From NCBI GenBank assembly GCA_963995525.1, contig OZ023216.1, positions 40,153,580 to 40,217,579 of the forward strand: a stretch of 64,000 nt of DNA. Direction: 5' to 3'. Source of the stretch: Escarpia spicata. Taxonomy: Eukaryota > Annelida > Polychaeta > Sabellida > Siboglinidae. The number at the start of each line of letters is the position of its first letter. Position 1 is the first letter of the stretch. Position numbers and translations under genes: made by a program. Below the pieces are notes generated by a model. It did not search any database, had not been told where the DNA came from, and worked only from the letters and a program-made list of their open reading frames with translations. Below, in pieces: positions 1 through 60,739 of the stretch.

Positions 1-2215
1 CTGCATGAACATCGCAGTCACAATCGCAATACTTTATTGTCCCTTGGGAGGAAAATAATTTGGAGTTTAGCAGCATATTAAAACAAATGTACATGCAATA
101 TAAAAATGTAAATATAGTAATAAAAGTTATATCGGTTAAATAAGTTAAAAAAAGTTAAATATATTAAATAAGTTAAATAAGTCACAAAAGATAAATCATC
201 TCACAAATCACAAATTATCTCAGGCTCACTCAGTATCAGACTGGCAGGGAAGACTGGCAGAGATGGACGGAACGAAGAACAAGTGCTCATTCATTAGTCT
301 TATTGACGAGGGAACAAATGACTTTCGACTGTGATTCAGTTTACAGTGAGGGAGTTGAAAGCGGCGGCCAGAAGGAAACAGTTGATAGCATGGAAATACG
401 GGATTTTCAGGGTCTGAGGAGACCTTCCTTCCCTTTCTCTCTGCCCGTTCCCTGTACAGATCCTCTAGACTGCTATGCTTTTCTCCCACCACCTTGCCAC
501 TAACCCTGACGGTTCGTGCCAGAGTGTTGCGATGCACAACCCTCAGGCCACCGTACCACACAAGGAACACAAATGTAATAGAACTTTCGATAGAACATCT
601 ATACAAGGTTGGAAGAAGATGTGCACTGAAACTGAGTGACCTGAGCTTGCGCAAAAATACAGCTTTTGCTGGCATTTTCTATTAATTACAGCCAACTGTG
701 AGCTTGGTATCTATGATGGTGCCGAGGTACTTGTATTCATTTACTCTCCTCACATTCTCCTTTGATAAATAGTCTCTTGGTAGGAGTAGAATTCTTCCTA
801 AAATGTATTATGAGTTCTTCGGTTTTACGAACGTTCAAGTTTAGGAAATGATTGCCCCACCACGCTGGGAAATCAACTAAAGCACACCCATTCATTTGAT
901 CAGAGCCGGATAGGTCGACGATAGCTGTGTCATCGCTGTACTTGATGAAATGGACGGTCTCCTAGCTGCTACGACAGTCGTCTGTGTAGAGTGTGAACAG
1001 AACAGGGACGATCATCGAGCCCTGGGGGGCACCGGTGAAAGTGAAGAGTAAGCTCGACACGGCACCAATATAGCGCACTACTTGCTTACGCTCAGTAAGA
1101 AACTGATTTACCCACAAGATGATGTGTGGGTTATTTATCAGTTTACTCATCATGATGTTTGGCTAAATAGTGTTGAAAGCCTTATGAGGATTAACGTGCT
1201 TGAAGATCTTACTAACGTCATCAGGAGTTGTTTCCGAGGTGTCACCCTCATTGAGTTGAGACTCAGTGTCGTCCACCGCCTCTTGACGCTCCCGTGAGAT
1301 GTCATGCTGGTCAAATCGCCCAAAGAAGGAATTCATGTCCTCTGCGAACTTGAGACTCTCCTCTGTTGACTCTGAAGTTTGTATGACACGTTTGCCGAAC
1401 TCAACACCAGACAGAGTTTTCAGTCCCTTTCATGCCCTGCGCATATTGCCGTATTGGAACAGGCGTTCAATGTTGTCCTTGTATTCCAATTTAGCGTCCC
1501 TGTTCTGCTTTTTAGAGTACAATGGATCCTTGTTACTTCAGTGCGGTTGTTAGACATAAAAGACCCTCTTCTTCTCGTTGATTACGTTTTTCTGTTCTTT
1601 TCTTACCCACGGTTTGTTATTTGAAAGGATTTTCACAGTCTTTGTGGGTGCAAAAGTCCCACGTTTTTACAGTTTTCTGCACTGCTTTCTGCCTCTGCAG
1701 TTTAGTTCTATAAGCCGGGATCAAATCTACCACATTGTGGTTAGCTGTACCAAGTGCCATCTTCTTCACGGACTTGTACGCGTCCTTAATGTTGCCATAA
1801 CAAATATCGAGGGTGTTACTATCGCGTGTCTGACACGTCACATACTGCTTGTAAACAGGCAATGTTTTGTCCAGTCGGCAACTATTGAAATATCCGAGAA
1901 TTATGTTTAGCGAGTCTGGCGACATTGTCTCACGCCGGTGCACGCAACTAGTGATTGCATCAGCTGCGCGTGCAACATTAGCTGACGGTGGCACATAGAC
2001 CAGAGTTAAACATAGCTGTCCGAACTCTCTGGGTAAGTAGGTCGGACGCAGCGACACTGACAATAGCTCCACGTCCAGGGTACACAGTTCTTCCCTCACA
2101 ATGACAGACTTACACCATCGCTGGTTGATGTACACACAGATCCTTCCACCCTGTGATTTGCCACTCAACTTTTTGTCCCGGTCCAATCTCACTAGGGTAC
2201 CAAAGCCATCAACGT
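1..2215 (-). mobile_element. Rex1/Babar-like (CR1 group) LINE, degraded
   Basis: Read on the minus strand. An endonuclease-like part (2192-1617) contains GGRICVYINQRWC and LCLTLVYVPPSANVARAADA. The reverse transcriptase part around 1150-880 contains GAPQGSMIVPVLFTLYTDDC and KYSDDTAIVD. The C-terminal part (675-226) contains WYGGLRVVHRNTLARTVR. The 3' end near 1-60 reads, in sense, as a CCAAGGGACAATAAAGT-like tail typical of Rex1/Babar elements. Several frameshifts and stops show it is dead. It lies downstream of the last visible DUOX exon, probably in a DUOX intron. Confidence 0.85.
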
Positions 2216-3321
2216 AAAGTTCACTCTTATAACAACAAGTTATTTAATACAATTATTGTACAGAGTCATAGCATGGTCGACGCGTTTTGTATTAATCAAA
2301 AAGCTTAATGGGATAATGATAATACGTCAAACAATTACTGATAAAGTTTATTTCCCTCTGCAGATTCCCAGATATAAAGTTAATTCTTTTGACACTATAA
2401 TGAGACAAAACACGTTTTTTACAGGAGACGTGTCCTTGAGGAAACTGGCCACATAACATTCAAAAAGAATCTCGATCTGCAGGTGGGAATGGCTGTTATT
2501 GGGCAGCTAGGAAATTATTAACGTTGTCTTCACGCAAGCTGCTGCTGATGACCATTTCAATGACCATGTCATTGCTTTGGAAATCGAACATCTTTCTCTA
2601 AGCCCATTTCATTTAGGGGGACATAAATTGAAAACACAAACTATTGTGTAATCTAAACAGAAGTACTCATCCCTGAGACAGTGGGTGTACGACATGTAGG
2701 CCTACAGAGCTGTCACAGACACAGGCATATTAGTGAGGCATCTGTCTGAACCCATTGTACATTTACAACACTGACTAACTGAAGTCCGTTAGTAGTTAGT
2801 ATGATAAATTAAGGTGAAAACTGGATGCTGTGCTGCACACGCACTGGGACTGCAGTGGTTTATTGCCGTGCACTAACATGGTTGTCACTGGCCCATGCAG
2901 ACGTCGCTGTATCATATGTAAACTGATAGCTGTTTAGTGACCTTGTTCAACTAATGTCAACTAAAGCCAAGTGATCAATGCCGTGATCTAAAGGAAAGCG
3001 TTGGAAACGACGTCGAATTAATTTGGCTGAGTTCTTTATATCAACTGTACTGAAGTATAAATAATATTAATACGCTAACATGGAAGCAACGTAGGTTCAT
3101 TCGTTTCCCTGCACCATTGGCCTATAAACTATAAATTGGGGATGTGTATTAAAACCATAATTTGAGTATTTTACTCGCCAATAACTGTGTTAACTTTCTC
3201 ACACACAAAATTACAATTCGAGAGAGCAGCTTTAAGAGATGTGTTTTGTCGAGACTTTAAAAGTTCCACTGAGTGAACGCTACACTGTCACTGCGCTAGT
3301 AAGTCGGTTTAGGCGGCTCAC
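2216..3321. other. Intronic sequence with nothing recognised
   Basis: About 1.1 kb of AT-rich sequence between the LINE and DUOX visible exon 19. No exon of the DUOX oxidase half could be found on the minus strand, and no repeat structure stands out. Confidence 0.5.
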
Positions 3322-30627
<27,306 letters not shown>

Positions 30628-32904
30628 GGCGTCTGCGTATCCGTTGTCTCTCTAGCACGGTCGCTGTCCCTCTCACACCGACCAGCGTTCGCGTTGTGAA
30701 TCACCGAATACGTGTGCCTGTCGACAAGGTAGTGACTATACTCCATTCAACTGCATTCTTCCTGCTTGTTATGGGTCGCCTGTCACGGTACACTATTCCT
30801 GATTGGTGCCTGACCACGGCCACACATTCGTAAAGTAGCGCACAAGTCTGACTCACAGTCGTACTGGCGTCTCACATTGTGCCGTTTGACCCAGATGCAC
30901 AGTCAACCGTGGCACGGGTTGGAGTTGTCGTGAAGTGAAGCGATTTGTGCCACCACTTCTACGTTGTTTGGACGGACCAAGAATACGGCTATCTCGCTCG
31001 AAACGCGAGCTCATCTGAAGGTGTTAAATTTACACCCCCTCGAATTCAAGGTAAGACATGCTCTACCGAAGAAGGTGTGTAGAGTGTTCACAGAGCAATA
31101 TATGCGTGTATCATGTTATGTTGAATTTATACTTATTACCACGTCGACCCGCTAGATGTGTGTGTCGGTGATTCTGTTTCTATAAGCGTGTTTTGTGCAT
31201 GTGGCATAGTGCCATGCACGAACCTAGTCCAGCCCGCAATAAGCAACCAGCCCTCAAGCATATTTCAAGCCTCACCCAGGCCCGTTACTGTTTACTCCAG
31301 GCCCTGCCCGCACATTTCAGGCCCATTATTAATTGGCCCAAATCCACTGTCCAAAAACGGGCAAGCCCGCAAGTTCTCGGCCCACTTAATATAAGCCACA
31401 AATTTAGTAAAACATAAATTTAATATATTATGATAAAATACATATTGTGTACACACATTATGGATTGGTTGATAAATGCATTAATATAATATTGTGAGCA
31501 TCGTCTAATATCTATTAGGACTGAAATATACATACCAGTGTCTATGTTTTGATTTGTTGTCTAGTATTTATGAATCGCCTACGTTATGTGTTTATATAAC
31601 CCTACCCAAGCCCTGATTTAAAATGTTAATTGAATTAGCTCAACTGATTTAATTTAATTTAAATAATTCATATTACCAGTAAGGTTACAATACATTTGGC
31701 GTTAATGAATATTTATTCCATTCTAATGGTTCTACATTTGTACTTTCATCAGTCACTAGTCTGAATTAGCACAAGTGTGAATGATGAATCAGTATTACAG
31801 AGATTGTAGATACAAGACAGTTCTTAGAAAATGTTGGAAAATACCAGCTACCAACTTAGGGGGAGGAGGTGGGGGGGGGGGGCGCTATGGTTGACAATAG
31901 GATGTACACTGGTAGGGTGATAAGTTGATGGTTAGCCATGGCTTGAGTTCTTCAGCAAATCCCAAGAAGTAAACGTTTTGAACAGCTACATCTAGCCAAT
32001 GAAATGTATGGGGCAAATAGTAGATTAGACCTACTAAAAATGCAATTATGCATACAAGGTGCCAATGTGCACAATGTACAATCATACGAATGAAATAATT
32101 GTAAATATTTATTAACCTGAAAAAAAATATATCATATGCTTTATTAATATTAACCTTACTAATATGTGTTTTATGCGTAAGTATAATTCAAACAATATAT
32201 ATTGACTTCCATAGAATATTATAGAAATTGTCAAAAAATTGAAGTGACACAAAAATTATATAGATTTCTATATACTTACATATATTATCATACATACATC
32301 TTACATATTATGTGACCACATAAATATCTAATCAAGTACGATTTAATATATATATTCTATAGAACGTTTTGATAAGGGTATTCAACACTTGTTCTAATTG
32401 CTAATCATTACCTCACATCCGCATTTGAAGTTTAACTGAGTTACCGTGAACCAACAGTAGATACGTTTGATAGCGTCTTAAGCTGAACATAGTTCGACGT
32501 AGTCATTATATATGGTGCCACAATGGAAGCTTAAGACCCATTCTGAACATTATGCGTTAACTCAACTTTGACCCCCACCCCTGACCTTACTTATTAACCG
32601 ACCAGATCAGTCGATACAGACAGTACTATAATAGGCGTCTTCCTGATATAGCTACTTCCTGTTATAACTACGATTTGTTATTGCTACCGATCGTAGCTAT
32701 TCATTTAAGTCGGACAGACCGACCCAAAGCCGATGTCCTCAGTGAGTAATCAACCGCATTTGGTACTGTAGGGGGTCGACGAACGTGTTCACACCCAGTA
32801 CTACAATAGAACACGACGCAGTTGACCAGATATTGTGCGCTACTGGGAGGGGGCAATAAGGTAAATCTCTGTTTACAGGTATTGTCCCGGTGTAGTTATA
32901 CGGC

Positions 32905-33571
32905 GAAAGGACAAAACCTCTCTTGTATAAACCCCACCAGGACATAACCCCACTCGACATACGCCCACTTGGACACAACCCCACTCCAGTCACATATTAT
33001 GATAATGTCACACTCACAAAATGTCACTTCATTCAGAAATGTCAACAATTTCATATTCAAATATCCTACAAAGTATTTAAAGAATTCAAATATTCTACAA
33101 AATATTTTCACGCAAGTAAATGCCAACAAATCAAACAAAACCAAAACCAAATGAACATATTATTGTAATCACATTCAACTACAATTCAAATATTGTCACA
33201 TACACTACTTCCACCGGACTAGGTATCCTTTGCCCTTCAGGACCACGTGAATTGTATTGACACCATCTCGCTGGTATGTACATACACGTTTTTCATTTTA
33301 TTAAGACATGTAAATAATTAAAGAATTCAAATATTCTGCCAAATATTTATAAGTGAATGTAATTAGAGGATCAACACCTTAAAGTGCAATCAAAATCATC
33401 ACATCACATAACCAATCTCTTGAATCTGAAATACATGTTATCATTTTGTAATAAAATATTGTTTATTCTGTTGAAGAATTATTATTAGAGTTGGGTTTTG
33501 TCCAAACGTTTCATTAGTAAGTGGAGTTCTGTCTGAGTGAGGTTCTGTCCAGAGGGGTTATGATCTGGATT
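32905..33571. mobile_element. Element with tandem-subunit inverted ends (GGACATAACCCCACT), copy 1
   Basis: The left end has several head-to-tail copies of a motif close to GGACATAACCCCACT between 32908 and 32995. The right end (about 33490-33571) has the inverse copies, read as AGTTGGGTTTTGTCC and GTTCTGTCC. The interior is AT-rich and shares blocks such as TCAGAAATGTCAACAATT and ATCATCACATCACAT with another copy at 62440-62835. No coding capacity. Lies in the DUOX-DUOXA intergenic region. Confidence 0.7.
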
Positions 33572-34054
33572 TAGTTATATATGACCAGTTAACGTTTAAA
33601 ATTCCTCCCTCAGTTATATTTTGTGTTCTACGTGTCTTAGATTAATTTCACGAAAAAAGTAAACCTACCAAGTATTTACTATGACATGCTACTTCGTTTT
33701 TGCATTTAAAAAAATTTCGTTTGGATGAAATTAACTGACGAACTACCAAATTAGTTACGACCTTGTCGGTTCGAAATTAGTTATAGGACATAAGTAGGGC
33801 TATGACTATTTAGCCAAGCACAGTCTCATCAAAATTCAAAGCTAGGCCTGGTTCGAACTCTTGGTCTGTTTGTTTTGGTGCCATTGTTCGTGCGAGTGCT
33901 TGTAGATGTCACCGAAACAGCTAAAACGACGGCAAAAGCCTGATATAGCCAGAAACAGTTGTCGATCGTGATGGAATATTTGGAAAAGGCAACGACGCTA
34001 CTGCCGTTTTGAAGTTATTGTTCATTCGACGTTGCGATAGTTCACTTAGCTGTG

Positions 34055-34440
34055 CACAATTGATTACCTGGTTATAAATGTGAACGAACACTGTTCTGCC
34101 AGTAGTGGTAAACTGCTTCTAAGAGAAGTACACAACATGTGTACTAGTGTGTGAAGTGTATAGCAATCCTAAAGATTGGATCCTACTATATACACCTATC
34201 TTTACCTCGATCACTGTATACTGTAAAACGGTGACTTTATATAATGTTTTACATATTTATTTTATTTATTTATTATGATTTTTATAATCTAATTTATTAA
34301 TTTTATTTAACTTAATACCTTATTTTATTTATTTATATTTCTAACTTACTTACTTTAAAAAAAAGCTTTGCTTTTGTTTTACCTATTTATAGGTACCAAC
34401 TGTATATATGGGCTTTGCCTGAAATAAATGAATTTGTATT
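34055..34440 (+). mobile_element. SINE-like sequence with LINE-type 3' tail before DUOXA exon 1
   Basis: Contains body sequence resembling the SINE copies elsewhere (GAACGAACACTG, GCTTCTAAGAGAAGT), then a T-rich stretch. The tail TTTGCCTGAAATAAATGAATTTG resembles LINE 3' ends. The tail stops about 20 bases before the acceptor of DUOXA coding exon 1. Confidence 0.5.
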
Positions 34441-34461
34441 CGTATTTAATCCTGCACAGAT

Positions 34462-54723
<20,262 letters not shown>

Positions 54724-54735
54724 ACGTTGGAGAAA

Positions 54736-55045
<310 letters not shown>

Positions 55046-55049
55046 TTAG

Positions 55050-55365
55050 TCTCGTTGTAGCTATGTTGTTAAAACTTTGGACTCTCAACCGAGATAATTG
55101 TGTTTCGGATCCTGTTGATGCTGTTAGAAAGTTGTTATTTTGTTAATCACTACACCTTCATTCATCTAAATACACAAGAATCTGGTTGTAAATTGTGACA
55201 GACAATCTGTATGGTCGAACATTCTTCGGGCATTAATTGCGGCATGGTTGAATGCTTCCCAGAAAAGTCGATTTGGTGTTCAAATTAACAGATACGTCAG
55301 TGTTTGAATTACAAAAACGTCTGAGCGTTCCTATAGACTGGATACCATAATGTGTAAGACATTAA
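55050..55365 (+). mobile_element. tRNA-derived SINE, copy 3 (diverged)
   Basis: Head with GGACTCTCAACCGAGATAAT and GTTTCGGATCCTG in the tRNA-like positions. The body GGGCATTAATTGCGGCATGG and GAATGCTTCCCAGAAAAGTC matches copy 2. It lacks part of the middle. Confidence 0.7.
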
Positions 55366-55544
55366 AGACTAAGTGAAATGAAATTTTTAATGTTTTTGGA
55401 ACTTCGTATACGTAAACTTAATACTCTTGTCAAGTAATGTGCCAAATGTGAAGCCTGTTCATTGCGTACCCATGTCATTAAGCCCGCTGAAACGTGGTCA
55501 TTAGCGTGTTACAAAACTACCAGCCCACTGTACATTAAATTGCA

Positions 55545-55945
55545 ATTGAGGAATTTAATATTTTTTGATGTCACGGTAAAGATAAATCATCTTATCTACA
55601 AGTTTGTTGCTGGATGTACACAGGAACTGTGTTAACTTAATGGAGTTATTGCCGTTTGAACATCGCAGATGCATTCGCGATATTCAACCGGCAATAACTC
55701 TAACAATAAAAAATAAATCATGGGAACTTCCAGCGACATATTTTTAGATACGATTATTATCTTTATATCAAAAAGTATTAAGTCCCATTGCAAGTTTGAA
55801 TATTGACAATGTTCAAACGGCAATAACCCAAATAGTAAACCAAATTCCTGTGTGCACCTAGCGACACATGTATTGGCAAGATTATTATCTTTACGGTGAT
55901 ATAGAATAATATTAAATTCCGCATTTGCAATTTTACGTATGGCCT
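55545..55945. repeat. Foldback repeat with GTTATTGCCGTTTGAACA core
   Basis: A left arm of about 115 bp (55549-55668) is followed after a short loop by its imperfect inverse (55676-55785). The inverse arm then occurs a second time (about 55800-55930). Shared blocks are GAATTTAATATT, GGTAAAGATAA, CACAGGAA and GTTATTGCCGTTTGAACA. Confidence 0.8.
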
Positions 55946-55949
55946 GAAA

Positions 55950-56835
55950 CACCAACCCGCCTAGATGCATGCCATGCTAAGTCTTAGAGGTGCTATCTGC
56001 GGTGACATCATCTCGACCGCTAGGTGTCGCAACAAACTCTGCAGAAAATATGCAGAAAAGCGCGACCAAAATGGGTCTTGAACATGGTGACGGAGGGGGT
56101 TAAAAAGTAGTTGAATATCAGAACACAATCTGTAGAGTATATTTCATTCAGATTGGGAATAAAAAAAGGTTCATTTCGTTTAGTCACTAAGACATTACTG
56201 TCACCTCTCTCGACATAAGTTTGATATTCGTCAGATATGTTTCTCCTAATATAGTTTATAGTTCATCGTCTACTAGGCAATACAAAATACCAATATCAAT
56301 TGATCCACGGAACTTAGAACATGGTGGCCTTAAACACCACTTGCAATGAAGACACCGAAATATATATCTCGACAATTCGTTTCGCAATGCCGCTATTATC
56401 ACTCATAAAGACGGAGAGATGTGGACACGAGGGATCAGCGCGATATTGTACATAAAATGTTGTTCCTTCAGGTTCCAAGCTCCCAGAAACGGCGGCGCGA
56501 GTAACGTGGCGTTTAAAGAGGAAGAGGACGATCGGTTGTAGATGGACCACATAACGCTGGACTTGCAATCGTTTTTATCTTTGGATCGGATGTTGCAACG
56601 TTGCTGGTTTATCATAGAAGATACGCATTTAAATCAAATCGAGACGTACAACGTCGAACGAGTATACTACGTGTTGCATAATTTGGAAGCTTTTGATTAC
56701 AAGCACGTCAGTCCAAATGAACAAGTGTTGTCACAACGGAATGAAATGTTAAGTGAGAGCTACTACGGACACTCCTGCCTATCCGCTGTGTGCTATCATG
56801 CTTGCTAGACGCAGTCGTTTGGCACTTGACGTTGT
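55950..56835. other. No recognised gene
   Basis: Short frames exist on both strands (for example an 88-codon plus-strand frame at 56542-56808), but none shows a known domain, splice pattern or repeat relation. Confidence 0.4.
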
Positions 56836-56839
56836 GTAG

Positions 56840-57146
<307 letters not shown>

Positions 57147-57148
57147 AT

Positions 57149-57296
57149 GTGATAACAGGGTGATTGTACACTATGAGCATCATGTGTGATAACCCCGTGA
57201 TTGTACACTATGAGCATCATTTGTGATAACCCGGTGATTGTACACTATGAGCATCATATGTGATAACCCGGTGATTGTACACTATGAGCATCATAT
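57149..57296. repeat. 37-bp minisatellite, 4 copies
   Basis: The unit is GTGATAACCCGGTGATTGTA followed by CACTATGAGCATCATAT; four copies are nearly identical. It adjoins the (GT)n tract directly. Confidence 0.95.
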
Positions 57297-57835
57297 GTTG
57301 ATGCTTACGTGCAAATGCTTATGTCGAAATTTAAAAGCAGGCCGTAAACAAGAAACGGTAGCCAGTGTGCACATGAGTGTATGCTTTTATAATTAACCAA
57401 AATCAGTTCACAAGCCGTGACATGATGGTTGTTTAACGACTTTCACTTCTAGTAATCGGTCATGTTACTTACCGTTTTAACAGCACATGTATATCTAGAT
57501 CTGCGTAAATTTTCAATGTAATCATGGCATGCTAGTCATGTGTCGGTACAAACCTCTGTATGCGTTAGACCACTGACGGCAGGCCCGTAGCCAGGTTTGG
57601 ACGGGGGGAGGGGGGTTCACAGTTTCATAATAATGACTCCAGGTGGCGCGACTAGTTCACACGGGTGGTTGTATTTTCACAATGCAGAGGGCAGCACTCA
57701 TAAAGTAAAAGTATTGCTTATTTGCTTATTAAATTATGTAATAAAATAAGACAAAAGTAAAACACTGAGCAATTATTTTAATTGTGTAGTGCAATCAGAC
57801 AATGCCATAGCCAAAACAAACAATACTATGGTGTG

Positions 57836-58100
<265 letters not shown>

Positions 58101-58199
58101 ACGCACACACTCAAGTAGAAAAGAAAACGTTAGCCGAGCGCAATCTCGACTATTCTGGGAATCATTCAGCCACGCTATAATTACTGCATGAATACTATG

Positions 58200-58335
58200 C
58201 ATACACAAATATCCACCACAGGCTATAGCCAGGTTCTTATTCAGACAGCTGAATGAACTGCAGCAACATAGAGTGAACAAGAGGATTCGAACTTGGAATC
58301 TCTCATTTGAGAGTAGGACGATGTAACCATAATAT
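58200..58335 (-). mobile_element. tRNA-derived SINE, copy 4
   Basis: On the minus strand: GTTACATCGTCCTACTCTC, the arm CTCTCAAATGAGAG, B box GTTCGAATCC, then GTTCACTCTATGTTGCTGC and ATTCAGCTGTCTGAATAAG. It abuts the truncated 3' side of the hAT transposase relic. Confidence 0.8.
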
Positions 58336-58369
58336 CACCACGTTCCATGTACGAGAACAAAATATAAGA

Positions 58370-60730
58370 AAACTTACCATGTCATGTGCTTCGATAATGT
58401 CGGCAGCCCGGCTTTGAAGCTTGATTGTGGCGAGGTGCAGATGTGAGAAGGTCAAATACACGGTACAAAAAGCAACGATGAAGTCAAAGCTTGTCAGTGC
58501 TGACAGTAACGATGACGCACGATAATTTGTGTCACGGCTCCATAGGCCGAATAGTGAGTCATCGTATCCTGCATTGTGATGAAGGTCATACATTATAACC
58601 TCCAATATGTGGACGATATGCGTATGCGTGTAAGCACTGTGAAAATGCACGAACGCATCTTGACGTTCTGCCCACCGTATCTTGCACCGAATCAGGAGTG
58701 GTTTTCTTCTGTGTGCTTGTGGTTCGTCGGTGGTGATGATGTTGATAAGCTGGGTCACTCGCTTCGGACTTTTTTTTTAAAACAAGCAATTCTCCTTTAA
58801 CTTGTCCATCATATTTCTGACGACTGTGGTGGAACGCGAATGGCCGATCACCAGATTCAAGCAGTGGCCACTACAGTGCGTGTAAACGGCCAGAGTTGAT
58901 TCTTTGCGAAGCCGAGCTTGCACGCCGACCGCATAACTTGAAATTGCAGCGGCGCCGTCGTACCCCTGCCCCCGGATGTCAGCAAAGGGAAGGTGATACT
59001 CATGCAGGGCACCGATGATAGCACAAGCAATGTCCTTCCCGGCTGTTCGTTGAAGGTAAATAAATTCAAGAAACTCTTCGCGGATGTTGTTTCTTGCGTC
59101 TACAAACCGGACACACAACGCGAGTTGTTCCTGGTTATGCGAAGTTACTTCATCAGCAAGTACAGCGTAGACTCTAGCATCCCTCACTTCATTGAGAATC
59201 ACTTCCAGTATCTGATTCTTGCCGATGACCTCAATAGGTTCATTTTGGCTTGGAGGAGACAGGTAGGTGGCAGTCTTCATGTGTGGTGCATTAAGGTGCT
59301 GCTGCAGAAGAACATCGGACGTAGCTTGCTGATTTAGAAAAGCCGAGAAGTTACCTGTGTTGCCCGTGGTTAGCAATGACTCTTCATCTCCACGGACAGC
59401 AATACTCTGTCGACCACGGAAAAGAACTTCCTCTGCAGCCCTCTTTACCACATGATGGTTGTTGGCAATCAGCTGCAGCGATGTGCTATCGATGTGGGTT
59501 TTAATCGTCTGCGATGGATTCATCACTGTCGAGATGAAAAGGTCCACGTCACACACAGCTTCTCTATGATATGTCTTCGTGGTGTGGCCTGTTTTCCCAC
59601 CAAGAACATCGCTAGCCATAACCCACTTGTTCAGTGGTGTGTTGACAAAAACGCTTTTAGCGGTAGCGATCCCGCATACAAAGTGCGCATGGCAAGCAGT
59701 AACGTCCATCTACCGAGGCACTGTATACCAGCCAAGGGTACTTCTCCAACAACGATCTCTGCGATGATCGGTTTTGGGCATTCATCGACGTTGACGGAAA
59801 TTGATACTAAGCAGACCGCTTTTAATGATGAAGACACAAGTGATGCCGCTGTCCATCGGAGATTGCACGAATGTTTGGCTTAATTTCAACCGGGTCTGTT
59901 GTTTGACCAAGATTCTCACCGATGTCATCTTTTAGAGAACGTTCAAGTGGCGCATACGCTGATGTTGGCTGTTCATGTTCTGCAGCGGGCAAAGCTAGCG
60001 AAACGGCGATAGCAGACGGAAGTACAACTGACGAATCTACACCATTTTACAATATTTTAAGAACACCCAAAAAGAAAACCAAATAATCATTTGAAACATC
60101 AGACATGACAATGAGAAATCCACTTGATTGATGAGTATTAACTGACAATCTATTTTGTTGGAATAAATCCCTACACTCAGAAACTAAATCTAAAACTAAA
60201 ATGGCGATACATTTTGAAAGACACTTTCTAAAAAATAAGTACACTAATAATAATACTATTTAGGTCATTTTGACCCAGTCCCAAGATTGTGACAACAGTC
60301 CTACATATTGTAGTAATGTTTCAGGAATCATACCATTTGTGATAGACAATTCATATATGATAACACCGTAAATATTGTAACGGTATAAAATAAAATTTTC
60401 AAGACGACAATTGACATTTACACGCGTTGTACTAACTTGTGCTGGATGTCTTGAGACATTTTGACTTTGGTTCAACATAATCATCTTCACTTCTGGCTGG
60501 CTGACATGAGTCAATATCCGATTCCCGAGAAGTGGAACTGCAAATAATTCATTCACGTTCAACACTGTCACATGTATAAATGCGCTGTGGCGATGGTTAA
60601 ATTTAGCGTTCGTTGCCGGAATTAATGTTGACCGCAACCGTTCATGTGATAAGAGTTGAGTAAATGTCATGTTGTTCTTACTTGCAGAAGAAGAAGCTTG
60701 CAACGCTTTTCTGGCCTTGGATTCTCTTCA
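58370..60730 (-). pseudogene. hAT transposase of the ZMYM/THAP12 (DUF4371) type, decayed
   Basis: hAT transposases cut and paste DNA through an RNase H-like core. Minus strand, in order: a start MKRIQGQKSVASFFF (about 60730); a zinc-finger-like KYPWLVYSASVDGRYCLPC (about 59730); then a 310-codon frame (59709-58777) with GKTGHTTKTYHREAV, VYAVLADEVTSHNQEQLALC, GQGYDGAAAISSYAVGVQAR and YTHCSGHCLNLVIGHS; then, in another frame, CKIRWAERQDAFVHFHSAY and ALTSFDFIVAFCTVY (58700-58390). Expected order and spacing match the DUF4371 core. Frame changes, an early stop and the absence of the C-terminal dimerisation region show it is inactive. Confidence 0.9.
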
Positions 60731-60739
60731 TACTCGATT

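Larger units (their letters stand above)
30628..34461. promoter_or_regulatory. Divergent DUOX-DUOXA intergenic region
   Basis: The start codons of DUOX (minus) and DUOXA (plus) face away from each other across this 3.8-kb stretch. It should hold the 5' UTRs and the promoter or promoters; in vertebrates this gene pair shares a bidirectional control region. I cannot pinpoint a TATA box or initiator. It also contains a GC-rich hAT-like fragment near 31220-31390 and an inverted-repeat element at 32905-33571. A SINE-like sequence with a LINE-like tail lies at 34055-34440. The AT-rich 31400-32880 part shows nothing I recognise. Confidence 0.5.

Noticed and set aside
2256..3321. Search for an exon of the DUOX oxidase half on the minus strand
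   Set aside because: No stretch with heme-helix or conserved linker similarity and proper splice sites was found; these exons must be left of the window.
56403..56808. Short frames on both strands near 56.4-56.8 kb as a possible small gene
   Set aside because: No known domain, no matching splice sites, and no relation to neighbours; frame lengths are within chance.
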